Assembly: GCF_947581915.1 (NCBI RefSeq)
Contig: NZ_CANPWG010000028.1
Location: forward strand, 1-59,096
Reading direction: 5' to 3'
Length of the DNA stretch: 59,096 nucleotides
Origin: Candidatus Palauibacter scopulicola
Lineage (GTDB): Bacteria; Gemmatimonadota; Gemmatimonadetes; Palauibacterales; Palauibacteraceae
In this document: positions 42,236-50,166 of the stretch, one piece after another
Position numbering within the stretch: position 1 is the first letter of the stretch
Layout: the number at the start of each line of letters is the position of its first letter
Notes under the pieces: model-generated
Told to the model about the DNA's origin: nothing
Databases searched by the model: none
What the model saw: the letters and a program-made list of their open reading frames with translations, nothing else
Made by a program: the position numbers and the translations under genes

Positions 42236-42946
42236 CTACGCCAGCGATTGCTTCGGGTCCATCGGCGAGCCCTTCGGCGGCGGGGAGAGCCACTCGCGCT
42301 CCCGCAGCCACAAGGCGCAGCCCGCCAGGGCGAAGGAGGCCGACCACGCCCAATAGGTCGGGCCCAGGTGCCCGTACACGACGAGTTCGGCGTCGACCGC
42401 GATCGGGATAGGTCGGAGGAGGCTCAGCATTCCCAGTCCAAGCGCTGAAGCGCCGACGGCGACGAGGACGTGTCTCACCCACGCGTCGACCGAGCGTCGG
42501 GCACGCCGAAAGGCCAGCGACGTGGACGCCATGACCAGGGCCGTGAACGCCCCGAGGATCCAAACGGAGATCGGGGCGGGCGTCAGAAGCTCCTGCCACG
42601 AGACCGCCATCCTGAAGTCCGGTTGCGACGGCTCGAATGCCACGGTGCCGAAGTCCGAGAGTATCAGCGACAGCGCGTACAGCCCCCACCCCGCCAGCAG
42701 GAGGCTTCGCCACGCGGGGGCGTCCTGCTTCGCGAACTCGCGGGAGAGTACGGTCGGGTCGCCCAGTTCTTCCCGGGCGGCAGCCTCGACTCCGGCGGCG
42801 GAGCCCGGGGCGGCGTCCCGCGCCCGTTCGTCGGCCGCGTGGGCCCGCAGGTGGTCCTCGAGTTCAGCCAGTTCGCGTCTTGAGAACCGACCCCCGGCCG
42901 CCAGACCCCTGCGCCAGTTCCGGATCTCGTCATCCAGCCGGGACAT
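42236..42946 (-). CDS. Membrane protein with N-terminal permease-prefix/HAAS-like domain
   Basis: 236 residues. The first 75 are a charged helical domain (SRLDDEIRNWRRGLAAGGRFSRRELAELEDHLRAHAADE...ELGDPTVLSREFAKQ), of the type found next to PadR regulators. Four hydrophobic segments follow (LLLAGWGLYALSLILSDF, SVWILGAFTALVMASTSLAF, VLVAVGASALGLGMLSLL, YWAWSASFALAGCALWL). Function unknown. It overlaps the padR end by 17 bases, the standard regulator-membrane partner arrangement. Confidence 0.8.
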   Translation of the reverse strand: MSRLDDEIRNWRRGLAAGGRFSRRELAELEDHLRAHAADERARDAAPGSAAGVEAAAREELGDPTVLSREFAKQDAPAWRSLLLAGWGLYALSLILSDFGTVAFEPSQPDFRMAVSWQELLTPAPISVWILGAFTALVMASTSLAFRRARRSVDAWVRHVLVAVGASALGLGMLSLLRPIPIAVDAELVVYGHLGPTYWAWSASFALAGCALWLREREWLSPPPKGSPMDPKQSLA

Positions 42947-43280
42947 CGCCGCCTCGCCAGGATAACTCGAGCACTCCGTACACAGCCCGCCAGCTCTTCC
43001 GGTCGGTGGCCAACCGGCGCCGCCCGCGGGTCGTCAGCGTGTAGTACTTGCGCGGTCGTCCATCCTCGGCGGGTTCCCAGTAGCCTTCGATGAGGCCGTC
43101 CTTCTCCAGCCGGTGCAGGAGGGGATAGAGCATCCCGCCCGACCACTCCAGGTCGCCGCCGGAAATCCGCTTCACCTGCTTGATGATCTCGTAGCCGTAC
43201 GTGTCTCGACCGGCGAGGATCGAGAGCACCAAGGGGCGCGACGAAGCCGCCACCAGCTCCTTGTAGATCGAGTTCTTCAT
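42930..43280 (-). CDS. PadR family transcriptional regulator
   Basis: 116 residues: the winged helix SRPLVLSILAGRDTYGYEIIKQVKRISGGDLEWSGGMLYPLLHRLEKDGLIEGYWE...RPRKYYTLTTRGRRRL is textbook PadR. A short C-terminal tail replaces the long dimerisation helices (PadR-s2 size class). ATG 43280 follows AAGGTGG. It probably represses its own operon through the inverted repeat at 43306-43326, upstream of the start. Confidence 0.95.
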   Translation of the reverse strand: MKNSIYKELVAASSRPLVLSILAGRDTYGYEIIKQVKRISGGDLEWSGGMLYPLLHRLEKDGLIEGYWEPAEDGRPRKYYTLTTRGRRRLATDRKSWRAVYGVLELSWRGGDVPAG

Positions 43281-43305
43281 CCACCTTTCGACATATAGAA
43301 GTGCC

Positions 43306-43326
43306 ACGTAGGTTGAATAACTACAT
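43306..43326. promoter_or_regulatory. PadR-type operator candidate
   Basis: ACGTAG and CTACAT arms (5 of 6 complementary) around a 9-base centre. The ATGT...ACAT outline is the motif commonly bound by PadR proteins. It lies 26 bases upstream of padR in an AT-rich patch. Confidence 0.55.
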
Positions 43327-43357
43327 ATCATGCATGGCGAAGCGCGGCAACTCGCTC

Positions 43358-44170
43358 TCAAGCGCCCGAGACTCGGGGGCGCATTCTCCGCAATCGCGCG
43401 ACTAGGTATCCCAGCAAGCCTAGGATGAGGACCGCCACGGCGCATCTCATCGCCACCGACTGAAGGAACTGCGCTCGTACCGCCTCCAGGAGCGCTTCCT
43501 CCTCCCGCAGCAGCTCGGCCAGACGCTCGTCCCTGGCCCTCCCCGCGGGGGTGAGGCCGCCCATGGTCTCGGCCGAAAGGTCGGCGCCGCGCCTGATCAG
43601 CACGTCCACGATGGCGGGATTCGGGTTCCCCATGGTGCCGTCCCGAACTCTTCTGGCGGCGTCGTGCAGCGGCGTCCCTCCGTTGTGCTTCCGGACGTTG
43701 ACGTCGGTCACGCCGGCGAGCGTATCCACGACGAGCGGGTTCTCGTTGACCAGCGCGGCGAGGTGAAGGGGTGTACGGCCGTGTCGCGTCTCGGCATATG
43801 CGTCCGCCCCGTATTCCAGCAGCGCCCCTGCGACTGTCGGGTTCCGGTTGTACCGGGCCGCCCAGTGCAGGGGAGTCAGACGCGCGCGCGTCGTGGCTTC
43901 CAGGCGGGCACCCGCCCTGACCAGCGTGCCGATCACGTCGGGATCGTCGCTGAACCGCGCCGCCCAATGCAGGGGCGTGGCCTCATTGGGGGCGGACCGG
44001 TCGTCGACGCTGTATCCGGCGGAAAGACAGGCCCTCACCGCCCCCGGATCCGCCTTTTCCCAGAACGGCCCGGTCAACCAGCCCTCGCACGGCGCCTGGA
44101 CCGGCGCGACGCCGACCGCTGCCAGAACGGGAAGAGCAAGGAGCGTCGACAACAGCGTTGCCTCCGTCAC
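43358..44170 (-). CDS. Ankyrin-repeat protein with signal peptide and C-terminal membrane helix
   Basis: 270 residues. N-terminal signal (LLSTLLALPVLAAVGVAPVQA), then about four to five ankyrin repeats marked by ATPLHWAARFSDDPDVIGTLVRAGA, LTPLHWAARYNRNPTVAGALLEYGA, RTPLHLAALVNENPLVVDTL and GTPLHDAARR. Near the C-terminus is one membrane helix (AVAVLILGLLGYLVARL) with a basic end. The repeats, which mediate protein contacts, should face the periplasm. The GTG start at 44170 overlaps the stop of the VOC gene (GTGA). Partner unknown. Confidence 0.88.
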   Translation of the reverse strand: MTEATLLSTLLALPVLAAVGVAPVQAPCEGWLTGPFWEKADPGAVRACLSAGYSVDDRSAPNEATPLHWAARFSDDPDVIGTLVRAGARLEATTRARLTPLHWAARYNRNPTVAGALLEYGADAYAETRHGRTPLHLAALVNENPLVVDTLAGVTDVNVRKHNGGTPLHDAARRVRDGTMGNPNPAIVDVLIRRGADLSAETMGGLTPAGRARDERLAELLREEEALLEAVRAQFLQSVAMRCAVAVLILGLLGYLVARLRRMRPRVSGA

Positions 44171-44613
44171 GAGGCGCCCTCCTCGTCGACATCAACGGGG
44201 CCGGCCGCGAGGGCCGCCTCGAGATCGAGCCAGAACGGTTCCCAGATGTGCCCGTCCGGGTCCGCGAAGGCGCGGGCGTACATGAAGCCGTAGTCCATCG
44301 GTTCCCGCGGTTCGTCCGCCCCGTGCGCGAGCGCCGTCTCCATGAAGCCGTCCACCTCCTCGCGGCTCTCCAGTTGGAGGGAGACCAGGACCTCCGTCGC
44401 CTCCCGAGCTTCCGCGAGGGGTCGCGGCGTGAAAGTGGAGAACCGCTCGTGCGTTACGAGCATGCAGTAGCAGTTCCCGTTGATCTCCATCCCGAGCGTC
44501 GCCTCGTCGCTGAAATCGTCATCGAAGGCGAAACCGAGAGCGGCGAAAAAGGCCCGCGCGCGAGCGAGATCCTCCACCGGGAGGTTGATAAAGACGTTCC
44601 TCGTTGTTTGCAT
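44167..44613 (-). CDS. VOC (glyoxalase/bleomycin-resistance) superfamily protein
   Basis: 148 residues: VFINLPVEDLARARAFFAALGFAFDDDFSDEATLGMEI is the first beta-alpha-beta-beta unit, and FADPDGHIWEPFWLD the second with a likely metal-binding His/Glu. It is of the type annotated as lactoylglutathione-lyase-like, but without substrate evidence. It is coupled to the ankyrin gene by a 4-base overlap and is divergent from the rhodanese gene. Confidence 0.9.
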   Translation of the reverse strand: MQTTRNVFINLPVEDLARARAFFAALGFAFDDDFSDEATLGMEINGNCYCMLVTHERFSTFTPRPLAEAREATEVLVSLQLESREEVDGFMETALAHGADEPREPMDYGFMYARAFADPDGHIWEPFWLDLEAALAAGPVDVDEEGAS

Positions 44614-44791
44614 GGCTCAAGGTTGGCGATCATCGCGAGTTATGACAACTCCGCGCGACAGCCACCGGCCCGCACCTGGCCCGCACTTGCACCAGCTCAT
44701 GCTCTTCGGTAGTAGGAGCGTGACCCCCGCAGCCGGCTGGCCCGCGCCCACACCTCCTTCGGGAACCTTCCAGATGAAATCGGAGCGAACC

Positions 44792-45187
44792 ATGAACACC
44801 GCCCAGATGGATCACTACAGGCAGAAGCTTGCCTTCGAGACCGACGCGTGGGACCTCAAGGAAGCGCTGGACCGGGACGATCCCGTCGTCGTGATCGACG
44901 GCCGGTCCGCCGGAGCGTACGCCCGCGAGCGCATCCCCGGCGCCGTGAACCTTCCGCACCGGGAGATCAGCGCCGAGACGACGGCGTCGCTCGACCGGTC
45001 GAGGCTCTACGTCTGCTACTGCGACGGCATCGGCTGCAACGCTTCCACGAAGACCGCGCTCAAGCTCCTCAGCCTGGGGTTCGAGGTGCGCGAACTCATG
45101 GGCGGCCTCGACTGGTGGAAGCGCGACGGCCACGCGACCGAGGGCGCCGAAGCCCGCGCCGGCACCGAGATCGCCTGCGGCTGCTGA
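44792..45187 (+). CDS. Rhodanese-like sulfurtransferase domain protein
   Basis: 131 residues, a single rhodanese domain: PVVVIDGRSAGAYARERIPGAVNLPHREI, then the active-site strand and loop VCYCDGIGCNASTKTALKLLSLGFEVRELMGGLDWWKRDG. The cysteine at the loop base would carry persulfide. The C-terminus EIACGC adds a further Cys pair. ATG 44792 follows CGGAG. The next gene, an FAD oxidoreductase, starts 7 bases after, so they are one operon. Confidence 0.9.
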   Translation: MNTAQMDHYRQKLAFETDAWDLKEALDRDDPVVVIDGRSAGAYARERIPGAVNLPHREISAETTASLDRSRLYVCYCDGIGCNASTKTALKLLSLGFEVRELMGGLDWWKRDGHATEGAEARAGTEIACGC

Positions 45188-45194
45188 ACCCGCT

Positions 45195-46316
45195 GTGGGG
45201 TCGCGGGAGTCGGCGGACTACGATCTTGTCGTGGTGGGGGCCGGGTTCGCGGGGCTGGCCTGCGCGCGGCGGGCGGCGGAGCGCGGGCTCTCCGTGCTCG
45301 TCCTGGAGCGGCAGTCGGAACCGGGCGAGCGCATCCACACGACCGGGATCCTCGTCAAGGAGGCGTGGGAGGAATGGGCCGCCCCGGCATCGCTCGTCCG
45401 CCGAATCCAGCGCGTCCGGGTCTACGATCCGAGCCACCGCTTCGTCGAATTGGAGCGGGACTCCTACTTCTTCATGGCGACGGATACGGCAGGGCTTCTC
45501 CGCCACATCGTCGATGAGACGCGCCGCTCGGGCGCCGAGGTCCGCTTCGGCGCTCCCTTCGAGGGCGTGGTGTCGACGCAGGGCTCGAGCCCGCTGACGC
45601 TCGCGGGCTCAGGCCCGGCTTCCGGCGTGACGTGCCGGTTCCTCGTCGGGGCCGACGGGGCACGCTCCCGGGTGGCCGAGAGCTTCGGACTGGACCGCAA
45701 CCGCCGGCTCCTCAAGGGCGTGGAGTGGGAGTACGAGTTCCGAGGCGGCGACGGCGACTGCCTGCACTGCTTCATCGATCCCGAGTGCGCGCCGGGCTAC
45801 ATCGGGTGGGTCGTGCCCGGCGTCGGGGCCACGCAGGTCGGGCTGGCGCTCCACCGGGACCGCCGCGCCGACCTGCGCCGGTTCAGCGAGAAGATCGACG
45901 GGCTGTTCGGGTTGGCCGGGAGACGCGTGCTGGAGAAGCGCGGCGGCGTCATCCCGATCGGGGGGCGGCTGCGTAATTTTTATGCGGACCGGGTCCTGCT
46001 CGTCGGAGACGCGGCCGGAATGGTGTCGCCGCTCACCGCCGGCGGCATTCACCAGGCCTACCGGTTCGGCAAGCTCGCCGCCGACGCGATCACCGACCAC
46101 CTGGGCGGAGGCGGCCCCGGAGCCGGCGGCGACCGCCCAGGCGCTCCCCACCCCGGCGAGGTCGTGCGCCGCGCGTATCCGAACCACGCCCTGAAACGCG
46201 TCGCCCGCTGGGGATTCGACCACCTTCCCGTGGCGCGCGCGTTGCAGGCCGGGCTCCTGAGCCGGAGTCTGTTCCGGAGACTGGCCGAAGGGGTGTTCTT
46301 CCACCGCTCCCGGTAG
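45195..46316 (+). CDS. FAD-dependent oxidoreductase (geranylgeranyl-reductase-like family)
   Basis: 373 residues. The FAD dinucleotide fold opens as YDLVVVGAGFAGLACARRAAERGLSVLVLER (GxGxxG). The middle GADGARSRVAESFGL and the late RVLLVGDAAGMVSPLTAGGIHQAYRFG motifs (GD segment) are those of the geranylgeranyl-reductase/flavin hydroxylase group. It could saturate isoprenoid chains or act on a quinone-like compound. Seven bases after the rhodanese gene. The GTG start 45195 is supported by the fold beginning a few residues later. Confidence 0.9.
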   Translation: MGSRESADYDLVVVGAGFAGLACARRAAERGLSVLVLERQSEPGERIHTTGILVKEAWEEWAAPASLVRRIQRVRVYDPSHRFVELERDSYFFMATDTAGLLRHIVDETRRSGAEVRFGAPFEGVVSTQGSSPLTLAGSGPASGVTCRFLVGADGARSRVAESFGLDRNRRLLKGVEWEYEFRGGDGDCLHCFIDPECAPGYIGWVVPGVGATQVGLALHRDRRADLRRFSEKIDGLFGLAGRRVLEKRGGVIPIGGRLRNFYADRVLLVGDAAGMVSPLTAGGIHQAYRFGKLAADAITDHLGGGGPGAGGDRPGAPHPGEVVRRAYPNHALKRVARWGFDHLPVARALQAGLLSRSLFRRLAEGVFFHRSR

Positions 46317-46353
46317 GCCTCCCACGGGCCCGGCAGGATGGAACCGCCCATGT

Positions 46354-46373
46354 GACGTTCCCGCGGGAACGTC
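46354..46373. promoter_or_regulatory. Perfect 20-bp palindrome, second copy
   Basis: GACGTTCCCGCGGGAACGTC is its own reverse complement over 20 bases and contains the full 18-base palindrome found at 8182-8199. It lies in the 145-base gap before the TonB gene, 88 bases upstream of its start. Probably an operator of the same unknown regulator. Confidence 0.7.
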
Positions 46374-46461
46374 CGTCAATGAGATTGGGGGGGTGGGGAC
46401 AACCGGAGGGGCGAACGGTGGCGGGCCTCGGGAGGGCCGCGGGAACCGGGAGGTGATTCTG

Positions 46462-47115
46462 ATGGAAGACACCGGCATTCGGCTCACGGCGAACGACAGG
46501 TTCAAGCGCGCCAGTACGAACTTCACACGGATCGGTTTGCTGGTCGCCGTCTTTCTCCACATCGGGCTCTTCGTCCTCGTGCGGCCGTTCGAGGCGGCGG
46601 CCCTGGGGTCCGTCGCGAACGAGATCGAGTCGATCCGGCTCCCGCCGGAGGTGAGGATTCCGCCCCCGCCGGAAGCGATCGCGCGTCCCGCCACGCCGAG
46701 GGTTTCCACCGTCGACATTTCCCCGGACATCACGATCGCGCCCACGGTCCCGGACCGGGCCCCGAGGGGTCTGCCTCCGCGTCCCCGGGCCCCCGACCCG
46801 TCGGAGCGTCCGATCCTGATCCCCTACGACACGCCCCCCGTGCTGCTGAACGGAGCGGACGTCCTGCAAGTGCTGGAACGGGAATATCCGCGGGCGCTGA
46901 TGGACGCCGGCATCGAAGGGCGCGTCGAACTGTGGATCTACCTGTCGGAGGAGGGCCGGGTCGAGAGATCCGAGGTCAAGACGTCCTCCGGTAATCCGCT
47001 CCTCGACGAGGCAGCGGGCAGGGTCGTTCCGGCGATGCGGTTCAGTCCGGCGAAGAGCCGCGACAGGGCCACCGCCGTCTGGGTCTCGCAGTGGGTGACG
47101 TTCCGCGTGAACTAG
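46462..47115 (+). CDS. TonB family energy transducer
   Basis: 217 residues. A single N-terminal membrane helix (IGLLVAVFLHIGLFVLV) contains the Ser/His-type motif of TonB (His in FLHIGL). A Pro-rich linker follows (PEVRIPPPPEAIARPATPR, PPRPRAPDPSERP). The C-terminal TonB domain reads YPRALMDAGIEGRVELWIYLSEEGRVERSEVKTSSGNPLLDEAAGRVVPAMRFSPA. It links inner-membrane proton force to outer-membrane receptors such as those at 20.3 and 51.5 kb. ATG 46462 follows a near-perfect Shine-Dalgarno GGAGGTGA. Confidence 0.93.
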   Translation: MEDTGIRLTANDRFKRASTNFTRIGLLVAVFLHIGLFVLVRPFEAAALGSVANEIESIRLPPEVRIPPPPEAIARPATPRVSTVDISPDITIAPTVPDRAPRGLPPRPRAPDPSERPILIPYDTPPVLLNGADVLQVLEREYPRALMDAGIEGRVELWIYLSEEGRVERSEVKTSSGNPLLDEAAGRVVPAMRFSPAKSRDRATAVWVSQWVTFRVN

Positions 47116-47178
47116 CGCCAACGCCCGGGCGCGGACGGGAGCCTCCCTCCCTTCCCCTGCCCCCCCGACCGGCGCAGA

Positions 47179-48780
47179 ATGCTGCGCATGTCGACCCACT
47201 GGGCCATCGATCTCGGGACGTCCAACACCACCATCTGCGAAGACCGGTCCGGGCGGCCGCACATCGTGAACCTGCCGGACCTCGCGAAGCTGGAGCCCGT
47301 CACGCAGACCCCGGTCATTCCGTCGTGCGCGTGCGTCATGGACGGGGACGGCGAGGAAGTCCTCATCGGGCAGGCGGCGGTCACCTACAACTGGGACGGA
47401 CAGGCCACCGGCTTCGCGCGCGGCTTCAAGCGCTACCTCGGCACGGAGAGCGGCCGGGCCCTGGCGCGGGCCGGCGGGAGGGCCTTCACCGCCCAGGACA
47501 TCGCGGCGCTCTTCCTGCGGGAGGTCATCGGCGCCCTCGAGACGCGGTTCGGGGAAGAAGTCACCGACCTCACGATCGCCACGCCGAGCGGCTTCTACGA
47601 GACGTACCGGGCCGAACTGCAGGCGATCGTCCGGCGCCTGAAGCGCCGCGGCTGGTGGGCGCGCGTGTGGGCGCGGCTTCGGCGGCGGCCGGCCGGGATC
47701 GTGTTCCGGACGCTCGACGAGCCCGTCGCGGCCGCACTCGGCTACGGCGTGGATGTCGGACGCCCCACCACGCTCGTCGCCTTCGATTTCGGGGGCGGAT
47801 CGATGGAGGCCGCCGTCGTGAGGACCCACGGCGCGCAGACCGTGGAGACGGGGCGCGCGGAGGTGCTGGCGAAGCAGGCGGTGGAACTCGGCGGGGACGA
47901 CGTCGACGGCTGGATCCTGGAGCGCTTCGTCCCCACGGCGCTACACGACTGGCCCGAATGGGAGGTCGCGCTCCGCTGGGAGGCCGAGCGCGTGAAGCTG
48001 CTCGCGAGCGCCGGGAACGAGGGTGACTTCACTTTCCGCAACGAGTCGTACGGGAAGCTCGACTATCCCGTCCTGAACGACATTCTCGCCGCGAACGGCC
48101 TGTACGTGCGGATCCGGGAACTGCTCGACGCGCTTCTCGCCGAGCTGCGCGCCCGGCACGGGATCCTCGCCGACGGCATCGACGATGTCATCCTCGAGGG
48201 CGGGTCGACGCTGCTGCCGGAGGTGCGGAACGTCGTGGGCGACGTGCTCGGCCGGGAGAAGGTGCGGGAATGGCTCCCCTTCGCGGCCGTCGCGCGCGGC
48301 GCATGCATCTTCGCCGGCGGCGCGCACGTCGAGGACTTCATCTACCACGACTACGCGCTGCGCGTCCTCCCCGACGACGATGCCGACGCCGAGTACGAAC
48401 TGCTCATCCCCGGCGGCACGTGCTTCCCTACGGTCGACAACTTCGCGACGCGCTACTACGCCCCCGGCCGAGATGGCCAGCGGCACATCAACCTCTTCAT
48501 CTGCGAGGTCGGACGCGTGGCCGGACGCCCGATCGACTGGACGGAGCGCAGCAACGGCTCCAGCTATTTCGTGCCCCGGACCGCGGGCGAGCGGGCGTTC
48601 TGCCTGTGCCTCAACGAGGCGGACCCCGCCCTCCCGCTGGACCCGCCCGGCAGAGGCACGGCGCCCCGGCTGCGCGTCACGTACTCGGTGGACGAAAACC
48701 GCTGGCTGTGTGTAACCGTACATGACCTGCACCGGAAGACGGACCTGAAAGTCAGGCACCCCGTGGTGAGACTGCGATGA
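47179..48780 (+). CDS. Hsp70-like ATPase (DnaK-family homologue)
   Basis: 533 residues. Actin-like nucleotide-binding domain: WAIDLGTSNTTICED (phosphate 1), RTLDEPVAAALGYG, VAFDFGGGSMEAAVV (phosphate 2) and DDVILEGGSTLLPEVRNVV (adenosine). An insert of basic residues (RLKRRGWWARVWARLRRRP) follows subdomain IA. The C-terminal 180 residues are beta-rich but do not resemble the classic DnaK substrate domain closely, so this is a divergent Hsp70. The next gene, 7 bases on, encodes a HEAT-repeat protein that may be its partner. The ATG at 47188 is an equally good start. Confidence 0.87.
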   Translation: MLRMSTHWAIDLGTSNTTICEDRSGRPHIVNLPDLAKLEPVTQTPVIPSCACVMDGDGEEVLIGQAAVTYNWDGQATGFARGFKRYLGTESGRALARAGGRAFTAQDIAALFLREVIGALETRFGEEVTDLTIATPSGFYETYRAELQAIVRRLKRRGWWARVWARLRRRPAGIVFRTLDEPVAAALGYGVDVGRPTTLVAFDFGGGSMEAAVVRTHGAQTVETGRAEVLAKQAVELGGDDVDGWILERFVPTALHDWPEWEVALRWEAERVKLLASAGNEGDFTFRNESYGKLDYPVLNDILAANGLYVRIRELLDALLAELRARHGILADGIDDVILEGGSTLLPEVRNVVGDVLGREKVREWLPFAAVARGACIFAGGAHVEDFIYHDYALRVLPDDDADAEYELLIPGGTCFPTVDNFATRYYAPGRDGQRHINLFICEVGRVAGRPIDWTERSNGSSYFVPRTAGERAFCLCLNEADPALPLDPPGRGTAPRLRVTYSVDENRWLCVTVHDLHRKTDLKVRHPVVRLR

Positions 48781-48787
48781 GATTGCG

Positions 48788-50077
48788 ATGAACTTCCTCA
48801 AAGCCCTGTTCGGACCGAGGCGGAGAGACGTCTGGCGGCAGCTCGCGGGCGAGGTGGACGGGCAGTTCCACGAAGGCGGTCTCTTCAACCCGTTCGCCGT
48901 CCAGGCCCGCACCGGCGACTGGATCCTCACGCTCGACACCTTCACGTCGGGCGACGGCAAGACGAACCAGACGTTCACAAGACTCCGCGCGCCCTATTTC
49001 AATCCGGACGGGTTCCGGTTCGAGATCTACCGCGCGGGCCTCCTGAGCGGGCTGGGGAAGGCGATGGGCCTGCAGGACATCGAGGTCGGCCATCCCCGGT
49101 TCGACCGGGACTTCGTGATCAAGGGCAACGCGCCGCGACGCCTGCGGCGGCTCTTCGACAACCGGAAGATCCGGGCGGGCATCCAGGTCCAGCCCAAGAT
49201 CCACCTGTCCGTCAAGGGTCATGCCGGGTGGTTCAGCAGGTTCCCCGACGGGGTGGACGAACTCCACTTCCGGGCGGAGCGGGCGATCAAGGACCTCGCG
49301 CAACTCCGGGCCCTGTTCGACCTCTTCGGCGAGATCCTGCGGCACGTCTGCCACAACGGAAAGGCACAGCCGGACGATGTCCCGGTCCACATCCGGCGGC
49401 TCGGCTCGCCCGGGGGCCAGATCATGGACAAGTACGTCCTCTGGGAGGGAGACCGACCGCGGCGCGACGCGGCCGCCAAACTCGGACGGCTCGGGGACCC
49501 GGCGGCGATCCCGGCCCTGGCGGATGTCCTCTGGGACGACGACGCGGTGCTCCGGCTGCGGGCGGTCGAGGCGCTCGCGGCGATTCGGCACCCCGACGCG
49601 ATCGGGCCGCTCGTCCCGCTGCTCGGCGACGCGCGGAAGGCCGCCGGCCTGCGATTCCGCGACGGGGTCGCCGAGGCGTTGCGGCAACTGGGCGAGGCGG
49701 AGCTGGTCGTCACCGTGGGCGCGGCGCTCGGCGGCGACTTCGGGCGTCTCAAGGCCTACGACGGCGGACACCGGGCGGGGATCGTCGCGGCGCTCGGCCA
49801 CGCGCTCGGGGGGTCCTCCGGCGCGCACGCCGCGAACGCCCTTGCCGAGATCCACGCCGTGGAAGCGCTCCCACGGCTCCGCGAGGTGCACAGGAGCGCT
49901 GGCACGCGCGACGACCTGGGCCAGGCCATCTCCGCCGCGATCGGAAAGCTCGAGGCACGCGCCGCCCTCCCACGCGCCGCCAGCGCGGCCGACGTCGAAG
50001 TCGAGACCCTCCCCCGCTCCGCCCAGGCCCCGGCCCCCGACCCCGGCACCCTCCCCCGCAGCTCCCCAGCCCCCTGA
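48788..50077 (+). CDS. DUF3137-like / HEAT-repeat protein, Hsp70 partner candidate
   Basis: 429 residues. Residues 1-215 form a mixed alpha-beta domain (RRDVWRQLAGEVDGQFHEGG, FTSGDGKTNQTFTRLRAPYF, DRDFVIKGNAPRRLRRLFDN) that looks like DUF3137 proteins. Residues 215-395 are HEAT/PBS-lyase repeats (RRDAAAKLGRLGDPAAIPALADVLWDDDAVLRLRAVEALAAI and three further units). The tail is Pro/Ala-rich. No signal or membrane helix. It starts 7 bases after the Hsp70-like gene, so both are one transcription unit. Function unknown; repeats suggest binding of another protein. Confidence 0.8.
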   Translation: MNFLKALFGPRRRDVWRQLAGEVDGQFHEGGLFNPFAVQARTGDWILTLDTFTSGDGKTNQTFTRLRAPYFNPDGFRFEIYRAGLLSGLGKAMGLQDIEVGHPRFDRDFVIKGNAPRRLRRLFDNRKIRAGIQVQPKIHLSVKGHAGWFSRFPDGVDELHFRAERAIKDLAQLRALFDLFGEILRHVCHNGKAQPDDVPVHIRRLGSPGGQIMDKYVLWEGDRPRRDAAAKLGRLGDPAAIPALADVLWDDDAVLRLRAVEALAAIRHPDAIGPLVPLLGDARKAAGLRFRDGVAEALRQLGEAELVVTVGAALGGDFGRLKAYDGGHRAGIVAALGHALGGSSGAHAANALAEIHAVEALPRLREVHRSAGTRDDLGQAISAAIGKLEARAALPRAASAADVEVETLPRSAQAPAPDPGTLPRSSPAP

Positions 50078-50129
50078 GTCGAACGGTGAGGCCCCTCGCC
50101 CGACTCCTCGAAGCCGTGATCTGCTCGTC

Positions 50130-50160
50130 TTGACCCTGACGTTACGTAAGGGTTTACCGT
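50130..50160 (+). promoter_or_regulatory. MerR-type promoter with dyad in a long spacer
   Basis: A -35-like TTGACC (50130-50135) and a weak -10-like TACCGT (50155-50160) are 19 bases apart, the long spacing typical of MerR-regulated promoters. Between them lies a dyad with perfect ACCCT...AGGGT outer arms (50133-50153) and ACGT repeats inside. It ends just before the MerR gene, so it is probably self-regulated, with a very short leader. Confidence 0.6.
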
Positions 50161-50166
50161 GGGCGC

